NCBI GenBank assembly: GCA_021847505.1
Contig: JAJZEO010000010.1
Span: 1-35,067, forward strand
Length of the DNA: 35,067 nucleotides
Reading direction: 5' to 3'
Origin: a bacterium
GTDB lineage: Bacteria; Chlamydiota; Chlamydiia; Chlamydiales; 2-12-FULL-49-11
The translations under genes and the position numbers were made by a program. Every line of letters begins with the position of its first letter. Within the stretch, counting starts at the first letter, position 1. Below, piece after piece: positions 15,410 through 22,123 of the stretch. Under the pieces are notes generated by a model that was not told where the DNA came from, did no database searches, and saw only the letters and a list, made by a program, of their open reading frames with translations.

Positions 15410-16905
15410 AGTAGATGACCACTAGTCCAATCTTGAGCGATTTTCACTGCCCGTTTCCAATCATATTTCATTTTCAACATATCACTAGAGCTTTGATTGG
15501 GGGTAAATTTTCTATCAGATTCCCAGAGGGCTTTTACTTGATCTAGGTTTTTCCAAAAGCCTACTGCAAGACCTGCAAGAAATCCAGCTCCTAGAGCCGT
15601 CATTTCCTTAGAAGCACTTCGAGCAAGGCTAATTCCTACTAAATCTGCTTGGGTTTGCATGACGAAAATATCTTCGCTCATACCCCCGTCACATTTGATT
15701 TGTCTGATGGGGGAGGCAGCATCCTTTTGCATCGCCTCCAAAACATCGGTGACTTGAAAGGCAATTCCCTCAAGGGCAGCTCTGGCAACATGGCCGATGT
15801 TTGTACTAGCGGAAATTCCAAATATCGTGCCTCTTACTGATTCATTCCAATAAGGGGATGCTAATCCATTGAGGGCTGGTACAAAAAAGAGCCCCCCATT
15901 ATCAGGAACACTAAAGGCAAGGGATTCGATTTCTTTGGCCGTTTTAATGATCCCCAGATAATCCATTAACCAACTTACCACCGAACCCGTTGAATATACA
16001 AGACCTTCAATGGCATATTCGCAGGGGTTTGAACCCAGTCTCCAAGCCACTGTTGTCAATAAATTGTGCTGAGAGGGGATGGGTTTTTCACCTGTGTGCA
16101 TAAGTAAGAAACTTCCTGTCCCGTAAGTGCATTTGACATCGCCTTTATTAAAACAAGCATGACCAAAGAGGGATGCTTGTTGGTCTCCAATCATCGAAGC
16201 AATAGGAATGGGGTGGGGAAGAATATCGCAATTGGTCATTCCGTAAATTTCTGAATTAGACTTCACCTCCGGCAACATTTCCCTAGGAATATTGAAAATC
16301 TTCAACAATTCCGAATCCCAGTCTAGCGTGTGTATGTTAAATAAAAGAGTACGGCTTGCATTGACAAGATCAGTAGCAAACACCTCTCCTTTGGTTAAGT
16401 GCCATAAAAGCCAACTATTGACCGTCCCAAAACAAAGTTCGCCTTTCTGTGCCCGCTCATAAGCACCTTCCACATGATTTAAAATCCAAGCGATCTTTGA
16501 GGCGGAAAAATACGATTCTACAAAGAGTCCTGTTTTTTCACGAATTAGGCTCTCATGCTCGGCTTTTATTGGTGTTAGAGATTCAGTAGTGCGACGATCG
16601 CTCCATACAATCGCGTTCCAAATCGGCTTTCCTGTGGCTCTTTCCCAGACAATGGTTGTCTCGCGTTGGTTTGTAATTCCCGCTGCACTAATTTCGTGAA
16701 GAGGGATTCCCGTTTTTCTCAGTAGTTCAGAAATGACAATGCACTGAGTTTCCCAAAGTTCTTTTGGATCGTGCTCTAACCAACCAGGCTGAGGGTGATG
16801 TTGCAGAAAACTTCTTTGTTCGATCCCGATAATTTTCCCTTCTTGATCGATCAACAAAGCTCGTGAACTTGTCGTTCCCGCATCAATGGCTAAGACATAC
16901 TTCAT
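15406..16905 (-). CDS. glpK: glycerol kinase
   Basis: A 499-residue FGGY-family kinase that phosphorylates glycerol with ATP. The ATPase-fold phosphate 1 motif is AIDAGTTSSRALL (6-18). The GlpK signature blocks are GITNQRETTIVWERATGKPI, VWSDRRT and CTYGTGSFLLMHTG, with GGLFFVPALNGLASPYW, GMSEDIFVMQ and TALGAGFLAGLAVGFW later. The length equals the family norm (about 500), and the active-site regions look intact. It lies 40 bases after the PspC gene and overlaps glpD by four bases. No strong ribosome site was seen; AAGG occurs 12 bases upstream. The pair indicates that host glycerol can be a carbon or lipid-precursor source. Confidence 0.96.
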   Translation of the reverse strand: MKYVLAIDAGTTSSRALLIDQEGKIIGIEQRSFLQHHPQPGWLEHDPKELWETQCIVISELLRKTGIPLHEISAAGITNQRETTIVWERATGKPIWNAIVWSDRRTTESLTPIKAEHESLIREKTGLFVESYFSASKIAWILNHVEGAYERAQKGELCFGTVNSWLLWHLTKGEVFATDLVNASRTLLFNIHTLDWDSELLKIFNIPREMLPEVKSNSEIYGMTNCDILPHPIPIASMIGDQQASLFGHACFNKGDVKCTYGTGSFLLMHTGEKPIPSQHNLLTTVAWRLGSNPCEYAIEGLVYSTGSVVSWLMDYLGIIKTAKEIESLAFSVPDNGGLFFVPALNGLASPYWNESVRGTIFGISASTNIGHVARAALEGIAFQVTDVLEAMQKDAASPIRQIKCDGGMSEDIFVMQTQADLVGISLARSASKEMTALGAGFLAGLAVGFWKNLDQVKALWESDRKFTPNQSSSDMLKMKYDWKRAVKIAQDWTSGHLL

Positions 16906-16945
16906 AGCCGTAGTAAACCTTAAAGGGTAAAAGCGGTCAATAAGA

Positions 16946-17344
16946 TTAATGAGTAGGCTCTTCGGGGACGATTCCGATCGCGAGAAAGTAAAAAATAATG
17001 ACCGGAATAACAGCGGTCACTATTCCAATAATCACGAAGATTAAGCGAATGATCATGGGATTGACTCTTAGATATTTCCCAATGCCCCCGCATACTCCTG
17101 CAATGACTCGGTCTTTTTTAGAGCGGTAAAGCTTTTTGTAATGAGCAAGCACGTAAGACTTTGGGCCCAATGGCATCAACAGTCCTAAGAGTAGATAGAA
17201 AAGGATAAACAATCCCCCAGAAAGGATGGTAGCTACAACAAAAACTAAACGAATGACCGATGCATCGAGCCTGAAGTATTGGGCTAACCCTCCACAAACA
17301 CCCATGAATTTCTTATCAAATCGTTCTTTGTATAACCTTTTCAT
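16946..17344 (-). CDS. tandem PspC-domain membrane protein
   Basis: A 132-residue protein made of two PspC units in a row. Unit 1 is about residues 1-60 (KRLYKERFDKKFMGVCGGLA, then YFRLDASVIRLVFVV and a membrane helix ending LLMPLGP). Unit 2 is about 69-128 (LYRSKKDRVIAGVCGGIGKY, then RVNPMIIRLIFVI and a helix ending AIGIVPEE). Each has the VCGG(L/I) signature and one or two membrane passes. PspC proteins sense or counter inner-membrane stress in enterobacteria. Here no pspA or pspF is nearby, so the role is uncertain. The unit duplication is clear by eye. It lies 24 bases downstream of the RluA gene and 40 upstream of glpK, within the minus-strand block. Confidence 0.85.
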   Translation of the reverse strand: MKRLYKERFDKKFMGVCGGLAQYFRLDASVIRLVFVVATILSGGLFILFYLLLGLLMPLGPKSYVLAHYKKLYRSKKDRVIAGVCGGIGKYLRVNPMIIRLIFVIIGIVTAVIPVIIFYFLAIGIVPEEPTH

Positions 17345-17368
17345 ATGCCCAAGCAGTATAAAGTATTC

Positions 17369-18187
17369 CTATCTTATACAAAAAGGGATTGGTGAAAAAA
17401 AAGACAATTTTTTCTTTGTAAGAGGGTGAAAAAATCCCAAATGATGCGCATGCAAATACATCCTATCTGATTGAAACTCATCGTTTTTTCCATACTTCTT
17501 ATCCCCTAGGATAGGAAATCCCATATAACTGGATTGAACCCTAATCTGATTCTTTTTACCTGTGGTTAATTGAAACCGGACAAGACTTAGGTTGTCTCGC
17601 TCTTCTAATCGTTCAAAATGAGTCTCCGCAAGCACCCCACCATGGCTCGTTACATGCATTTTTAGATTTCCATCTTCAACTAAATGATGCCTCCAGGTGC
17701 CTTTTTGGGGGATGTTCCCTATGACGATAGCTCTGTACTCTCGGATAATGGAATGATTGGCAAATTGACCAATGAGGCCTTCTCTAGCTTTTCCATTCAG
17801 GGCAAAGACTAATACGCCTGAGGTTTCTCGATCAAGGCGTTGAACTGTAGATACTTGCCCATATCTCTGCTTTAACTTTGCGTGAAGTGTAAACTCAGTC
17901 TCTCTATCCGTGGCTACACTGAGAAGCCCCTCTGGCTTGTCAACAACGACAATATCCTTATCTTCGTAAAGGATTTCGATGTCATCGAGAAATTTTTTCT
18001 TTTGTTTCAGTTCGCAGATTGCCCCAGGTAAAAGGGAAAGATTTTTTTTAACCACTTGATCATTAACGAAGAATCGTCCATCCCCTAAGACTGACCTTAG
18101 AGTATTCTTAGATGCCTCAGGCATGCATCTTGCTAATGCATCCAGGGCCATGCAACTTTGTTCACAAACCCATCTCATAGGAAGCAT
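17369..18187 (-). CDS. RluA-family pseudouridine synthase
   Basis: A 272-residue RNA-modifying enzyme converting uridine to pseudouridine in rRNA or tRNA. Residues 10-65 look like the S4-type RNA-binding region (ASKNTLRSVLGDGRFFVNDQ). The catalytic domain has the VVDKPEGLLSV block (81-91) and the catalytic QRLDRETSGVLVFA (116-129; Asp119), where Gln replaces the more usual His before RLDR. TTGKKNQIRVQ and PILGDKKYG follow. The target base cannot be assigned within the RluA/RluC/RluD group. The start ATG shares one base with the dsbB stop (TAATG), so it is translated by coupling; an ATG three codons later is equally possible. Confidence 0.88.
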   Translation of the reverse strand: MLPMRWVCEQSCMALDALARCMPEASKNTLRSVLGDGRFFVNDQVVKKNLSLLPGAICELKQKKKFLDDIEILYEDKDIVVVDKPEGLLSVATDRETEFTLHAKLKQRYGQVSTVQRLDRETSGVLVFALNGKAREGLIGQFANHSIIREYRAIVIGNIPQKGTWRHHLVEDGNLKMHVTSHGGVLAETHFERLEERDNLSLVRFQLTTGKKNQIRVQSSYMGFPILGDKKYGKNDEFQSDRMYLHAHHLGFFHPLTKKKLSFFSPIPFCIR

Positions 18188-18555
18188 TATGACGATTTTC
18201 TTCTTAAATTACCACCTAGGAGAAGAAAAAATGCGATTAGAAGAAAGACAGCAAGGCTCCAAAAGGGTAGTAGGGAAATATTTGAACAATCATCGCAATG
18301 AGAGAGACTGAATACAATGTGATTTGTAGAGGCTAGGGCCCCCAAAATAGGTAGGGGAAGGAGGAAAAAGGTGACATCGGGCCTGCGAAAAAATAAGACG
18401 AAAAAAAGGAGAACGGGAAGTGGGAAAAGAAAAACTCTTTGGGTCCAGCATAACTTACAAGCCTCTTCTCCTAGGGCTTCACTTATGTACAAGGAGGCTA
18501 AGGTTGCTAAAAGAGCCAATACATAGGCGAAAAAAAGGCTATTTTTTCTGATCAT
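18187..18555 (-). CDS. dsbB: DsbB-like disulfide oxidoreductase
   Basis: A 122-residue four-helix inner-membrane protein that would reoxidise DsbA and pass electrons to quinone. The first periplasmic redox pair is Cys33-X-X-Cys36 in EEACKLCWTQRVFLFPLP, a strong DsbB signature, and the second is Cys87-X-X-Cys90 in SLSHCDDCSNIS. The spacing is short, like BdbC of Gram-positives, rather than the long E. coli loop. The frame runs on upstream to 18651, but ATG 18555 is chosen because it starts directly at the first membrane helix and the upstream residues are polar and overlap the dsbA-like gene. It overlaps that gene by 17 bases and the RluA gene by one. The adjacent thiol oxidase makes a matched DsbA-DsbB pair. 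Confidence 0.85.
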   Translation of the reverse strand: MIRKNSLFFAYVLALLATLASLYISEALGEEACKLCWTQRVFLFPLPVLLFFVLFFRRPDVTFFLLPLPILGALASTNHIVFSLSHCDDCSNISLLPFWSLAVFLLIAFFLLLGGNLRRKSS

Positions 18556-19177
18556 AGAGTTCTTTCTCGATTGTGCTGAAGACTGATTGCTTATCAAGGG
18601 GAGAGACAATTCGCCCGTTGACAAGCAGTGTAGGCATATGAATATTCTCATCGTAGAGTGCTGTGGCTTGCGCTATACTTTTTTCTCGCTCCTCTTCGAT
18701 ATGTGAGGATTTTGTACATTGCAATATTTCATTCAGAGAAATTTTTGGAGCTGTAGAGGCAAATGAAGCCGCAAGTTCTCTTGCAGACAAGGTGGACATT
18801 TCTTTGTCGCTCATCTCAAAAACATGATCTAGAAAAGCTTTGAGATATTTGGGACCCAGCTTGGAAATGCAACATGCAGCAGAAAAGGCGGGCAGTGAAG
18901 GGTCTAGATAGGCTACAGGAATTAGTGTAAGTTTGACTTTTCCGGTATTAACGTATTTTCCAAATAGCTCAGGCATCACTTCGTTGTGAAAGCGGCGACA
19001 TTGAAAACACGCAAACTCCTCAAAAACAATTACATTGACTTTTGCTGAATCAAGACCATATGACATCTGTCCTTCAGTCTCGACTTGGAATCGTTTCACT
19101 TTAGGGGCAAAATGGAACATCGCACCATAAACGGTGAAGACAATCAGAGTAAACAGTATCAGAAAAAAGCGATCCAT
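18539..19177 (-). CDS. DsbA-like thiol:disulfide oxidoreductase, membrane-anchored
   Basis: A 212-residue envelope protein with one N-terminal hydrophobic anchor (3-22) and a DSBA/thioredoxin-4 domain. The redox motif is Cys57-Phe-Gln-Cys60 in VFEEFACFQCRRFHNEV, and the cis-proline loop is NIHMPTLLVNGRIV near residue 185. It would introduce disulfides into periplasmic or outer-envelope proteins, which matters in chlamydiae because the elementary-body envelope is cross-linked by cysteine-rich proteins. BdbD of Bacillus, paired with BdbC, is the closest analogue in layout. It overlaps the DsbB gene by 17 bases. The upstream RDD gene ends 51 bases before its ATG, and no clear promoter was seen between them. 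Confidence 0.88.
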   Translation of the reverse strand: MDRFFLILFTLIVFTVYGAMFHFAPKVKRFQVETEGQMSYGLDSAKVNVIVFEEFACFQCRRFHNEVMPELFGKYVNTGKVKLTLIPVAYLDPSLPAFSAACCISKLGPKYLKAFLDHVFEMSDKEMSTLSARELAASFASTAPKISLNEILQCTKSSHIEEEREKSIAQATALYDENIHMPTLLVNGRIVSPLDKQSVFSTIEKELYDQKK

Positions 19178-19227
19178 TTCATTTCAAGATACACAACTTA
19201 ACTTGAAATGTGAAGCAAAAGGTATGT

Positions 19228-20241
19228 TTAGGCTTTGTGGGGTTTAAAAGAGCTAAAGAAGGCGTGTAACAGATTTTGCTCTGCTTCAGTATCTAACTCA
19301 GCCAATTCAGTGGGTTGCTCAAACTCAATTTTGTACATTCGATCTTCTACTAAGACAAGCATTCCCGTGGTTGTTTTACCATTCTTTTTGAGCTTGTATT
19401 CGAGAGCAGGAAAGTCGTAATGCTTACATTTTTTCTTGTAGACAATTGCCTTTTTATCGACGACATAATTGATTCCAACCCCGAGCACAAGAGATGGCCC
19501 CCACTTAGTCCAGCTTTTTGGCAACGTTGTATAAGTCAGAGTATAGTGATGCGCTGCATCTTCATAGATATAGTGTTTAAGCTCAAGCGTCATATCAGTT
19601 TTGGGAACAGGATATTCTTCAAACTTTTGCAAAGGTTTGCTGGGAAAATAGAGGGTGGCTCTTAGTTCACTTTCCTCGATTTTCTTCCAGTTACTGATAT
19701 TTCCATTCTTAAAACCAGTATTCACCCCTTCAATAAAAATATCGATGCCCGTCAAATTAGAGATTTGATTTAATGAAAAGCTGGGGGCAAAAGTAGCTGT
19801 GGAAAATAGAAGGGTAAAAGAAATGACACATGTTCGTAAAATTTTTCCTTTCGAATATTTACCAAGTTTTTCTTTTGATAGCTCATCCCATCGATTATTT
19901 TGAAATCTTGTCAGTTCGCGAATATAGAGGAAAATAAAGAAAAGGTTGATTGCGGGGAGAAACAGAGGGAGGATCAAAATGGCGTGTTTAAAGGAGAGAT
20001 TTAATGCTGAGAGAAGTGTGAAAGGACGGTCATAACTAAATCCAAAAAAAGCCTTTCCTAAAGTTGTATTGAAACATTTGAATAAGAGGGCCTCTAGAGG
20101 AGCAAACAGGATGGGGAGAATGAGAAGCAGCATTCCTTGAATGAGGAGAGAGACCCCAAAAAATTGGAATACGAGATGAAATGCCCCTGCAAAGAGGGCT
20201 AAGTCAAAAGATTTTGCAAGTGATCGTTGTAGCCAAATCAT
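19228..20241 (-). CDS. RDD-like membrane protein with extra C-terminal domain
   Basis: A 337-residue protein. The N-terminal 110 residues hold about four hydrophobic segments in the pattern of the RDD family, including FAPLEALLFKCFNTTLGKAFFG (46-67), which matches the family's TLGK..LG turn. A further hydrophobic stretch at 134-152 looks like a second signal or anchor. After it comes a soluble domain of about 180 residues with alternating beta-type sequence (ELRATLYFPSKP, KTDMTLELKHYIYE, HHYTLTYTTLPKSW) that I do not recognise. The function of RDD proteins is mostly unknown; some are proposed transporters. The C-terminal part is probably outside the cytoplasm. It starts 31 bases after the mnmA stop and belongs to that transcription block. 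A fusion of two once-separate genes is possible. Confidence 0.65.
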   Translation of the reverse strand: MIWLQRSLAKSFDLALFAGAFHLVFQFFGVSLLIQGMLLLILPILFAPLEALLFKCFNTTLGKAFFGFSYDRPFTLLSALNLSFKHAILILPLFLPAINLFFIFLYIRELTRFQNNRWDELSKEKLGKYSKGKILRTCVISFTLLFSTATFAPSFSLNQISNLTGIDIFIEGVNTGFKNGNISNWKKIEESELRATLYFPSKPLQKFEEYPVPKTDMTLELKHYIYEDAAHHYTLTYTTLPKSWTKWGPSLVLGVGINYVVDKKAIVYKKKCKHYDFPALEYKLKKNGKTTTGMLVLVEDRMYKIEFEQPTELAELDTEAEQNLLHAFFSSFKPHKA

Positions 20242-20272
20242 GCGTTCATGGTACAGCCCATTGAATTAAGAT

Positions 20273-21337
20273 TCAACCAATAGACTTTTTTTTAGACGGC
20301 GCTATGAGAGCCCCGCCAAGACAAATTTCCCCTTGATAGAGGACAATAGACTGCCTAGGCGTTGCCGCGCGTACAGGCTCGTTAAAACGAACGAGGATCT
20401 GGTTTTCTCCCACTCTCTCCACAATGCAAGGTTCATCTTGGGTGCGATAACGGATTTTTGCCGTTGCCTGGAATTGATGGGGCATATCACCTTTAGCGAC
20501 CCAGTTGATATCCGTAGCAAAAATTTCTTGAGTTAATAAAGAAGGATGATTTTCTCCCTGCACTACGAAAACATCATGAGTTTCAACATTTTTATCGATA
20601 ACAAACCATGCATCACCTGGCCCGCCGATCCCAAGCCCCTTTCGTTGTCCGATTGTGTAAAACCAGGCACCGTTATGCTCTCCAAGAATTTTTCCTTCAG
20701 CAGTACGAAAGTAGCCCTTTTGTGGGGGCATATATTTGGAAATAAACTCACTAAATTTACGCTTCCCAATAAAGCAAATTCCTGTGCTATCTCGCTTGTC
20801 ATGGGTGATAAGACCCTCTTCTTTTGCGATTCTTCTCACCTCAGTCTTTTCCAAAGATCCTATAGGAAAAAGCACCTGATCCAAAACTTCTCTTTCTATG
20901 GCATAAAGAAAGTACGATTGATCCTTGGTAGGATCAACAGCACGGCACAAATTTCCTTCGATTACACGAGCATAATGACCAGTAGCGAGCTTGTCAGCCC
21001 CAAGTTCATGTGCCTTTTCTAAGAGGACCTTAAATTTGATTTCGCGGTTACAAAGAATATCAGGATTAGGTGTATATCCCTGCTTCAATTCCTCAAGAAA
21101 ATAGCCAAAAACATTGTCCCAGTACTCGGAAGAAAAATCGAAGGCGTAAAGGGGGATACCGAGTTTATCGGCAACCATTAAAGCATCTTCATAGTCTCTA
21201 GCTGCAGGGCAGAACGGATCTTCTTCATCATCCCAGTTTTTCATGAAGATGGCGATGAGGTCATGCCCTTGCTGTTTCAGCAAATGCAGAGAGACTGATG
21301 AGTCGACTCCGCCTGAGAGAGCTACTGCTATACGCAT
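20273..21337 (-). CDS. mnmA: tRNA-specific 2-thiouridylase
   Basis: A 354-residue cytoplasmic enzyme that thiolates U34 in the tRNAs for Lys, Glu and Gln. The ATP-pyrophosphatase loop LSGGVDSS (7-14) activates the uridine. The catalytic nucleophile is Cys96 in PNPDILCNREIKF, and the second cysteine Cys188 is in DSTGICFIGKRKF. Further family blocks are LATGHYAR, DQSYFLYAI, and the C-terminal beta-barrel region GAWFYTIGQRKGLGIGG. The length is typical (about 360). GAGGGG lies six bases before the ATG. It leads the long minus-strand block that runs to adk. TATAAT on the minus strand at 21393-21398 is a probable -10 for it. Confidence 0.96.
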   Translation of the reverse strand: MRIAVALSGGVDSSVSLHLLKQQGHDLIAIFMKNWDDEEDPFCPAARDYEDALMVADKLGIPLYAFDFSSEYWDNVFGYFLEELKQGYTPNPDILCNREIKFKVLLEKAHELGADKLATGHYARVIEGNLCRAVDPTKDQSYFLYAIEREVLDQVLFPIGSLEKTEVRRIAKEEGLITHDKRDSTGICFIGKRKFSEFISKYMPPQKGYFRTAEGKILGEHNGAWFYTIGQRKGLGIGGPGDAWFVIDKNVETHDVFVVQGENHPSLLTQEIFATDINWVAKGDMPHQFQATAKIRYRTQDEPCIVERVGENQILVRFNEPVRAATPRQSIVLYQGEICLGGALIAPSKKKSIG

Positions 21338-21371
21338 TTATACCCCTCGTCATTCAGGTATATTAAAACTA

Positions 21372-21400
21372 TTTACAAAAAATCTTTAGACTATTATACA
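21372..21400 (+). promoter_or_regulatory. promoter of the 21428 gene, overlapping a divergent mnmA -10
   Basis: On the plus strand TTTACA (21372-21377), a 17-bp spacer and TATACA (21395-21400) form a good housekeeping promoter. On the minus strand the same bases contain a consensus TATAAT (21393-21398) in the right place for mnmA, though without a recognisable -35. The two -10 elements overlap, so the divergent promoters probably compete for polymerase. Confidence 0.55.
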
Positions 21401-21427
21401 CTTTACCTCTTTCTTTGGGAGTAGTTT

Positions 21428-22087
21428 ATGGATGTAGTAGTCGATTCTGTTGGTTATGGTATGTGTACAAGGGCAGTCTTAAAAAATCTAGTCACCTTTG
21501 CTGAAATGGGAGAACCAGTAGGCCCCTGCCTCTCCATGGAAAGGATTCACTTTTCTTCCTTAACCCGCCAACCTTTCCGAGATGCCTATTTTGCGACTAG
21601 CGGCCTCTTCCTACAAAAAATTCTTGAAGGGGTTCTTTGGACTGGCGCGACTTTGGTAAGAGGTCTTTGTTGTTTGGATGTGACAATTACGTGGGGGATG
21701 GCAAAAGATGGTTTCATTATGGCTATTTCGAATCTAGCTTTTTTAATCATCTCATTTTTGGGGATGTGTAGACCAAAATGGGGGGTCTCTCTTTGGTTTA
21801 CTGCGACAAAATGGGCTATGGAAAGTGCAGGGGACGACATCGTTAAAAACCTGGCAAATGGTCTTTTCTTAGGCTTTGAGGAGCTTTATCCTGCTCTTGT
21901 CTACAACTTAGGCAAGGAAGAAACTCTCGGGACTGATGAAACATGTCAAACTCTAAGGGAAAATCTGAAAAAAGTTGCAGAGGCGATCGATGGGTTAAAT
22001 TTATTGGATGACCAAGGAAGTGTTAATACACTAAAAGATGGTGCAATAAGAGTGTGCGCTACACTAGTTGATCGCATAAAAAAATGA
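21428..22087 (+). CDS. lineage-specific membrane protein, possible inclusion-membrane type
   Basis: A 219-residue protein that I do not recognise. It begins MDVVVDSVGYGMCTRAVLKN. A hydrophobic double segment follows, at about 60-85 (LFLQKILEGVLWTGATLVRG) and 92-115 (MAISNLAFLIISFLGM), a closely spaced pair as in bilobed chlamydial Inc proteins. The last 70 residues are polar and helical. GGGAG seven bases upstream fixes the ATG, and a good promoter precedes it. The 36-base gap to the GH63 gene could allow a shared transcript. The assignment to Inc or type III substrates is inference from layout only. Confidence 0.65.
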   Translation: MDVVVDSVGYGMCTRAVLKNLVTFAEMGEPVGPCLSMERIHFSSLTRQPFRDAYFATSGLFLQKILEGVLWTGATLVRGLCCLDVTITWGMAKDGFIMAISNLAFLIISFLGMCRPKWGVSLWFTATKWAMESAGDDIVKNLANGLFLGFEELYPALVYNLGKEETLGTDETCQTLRENLKKVAEAIDGLNLLDDQGSVNTLKDGAIRVCATLVDRIKK

Positions 22088-22123
22088 TTGCTTATTTTTC
22101 ACCTTCGCGTTAATTTCTGATTT

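Noticed and set aside
20546-21022. 158-codon plus-strand frame opposite mnmA
   Set aside because: mnmA is certain on the other strand with all motifs; the antisense frame has no domain or ribosome site.
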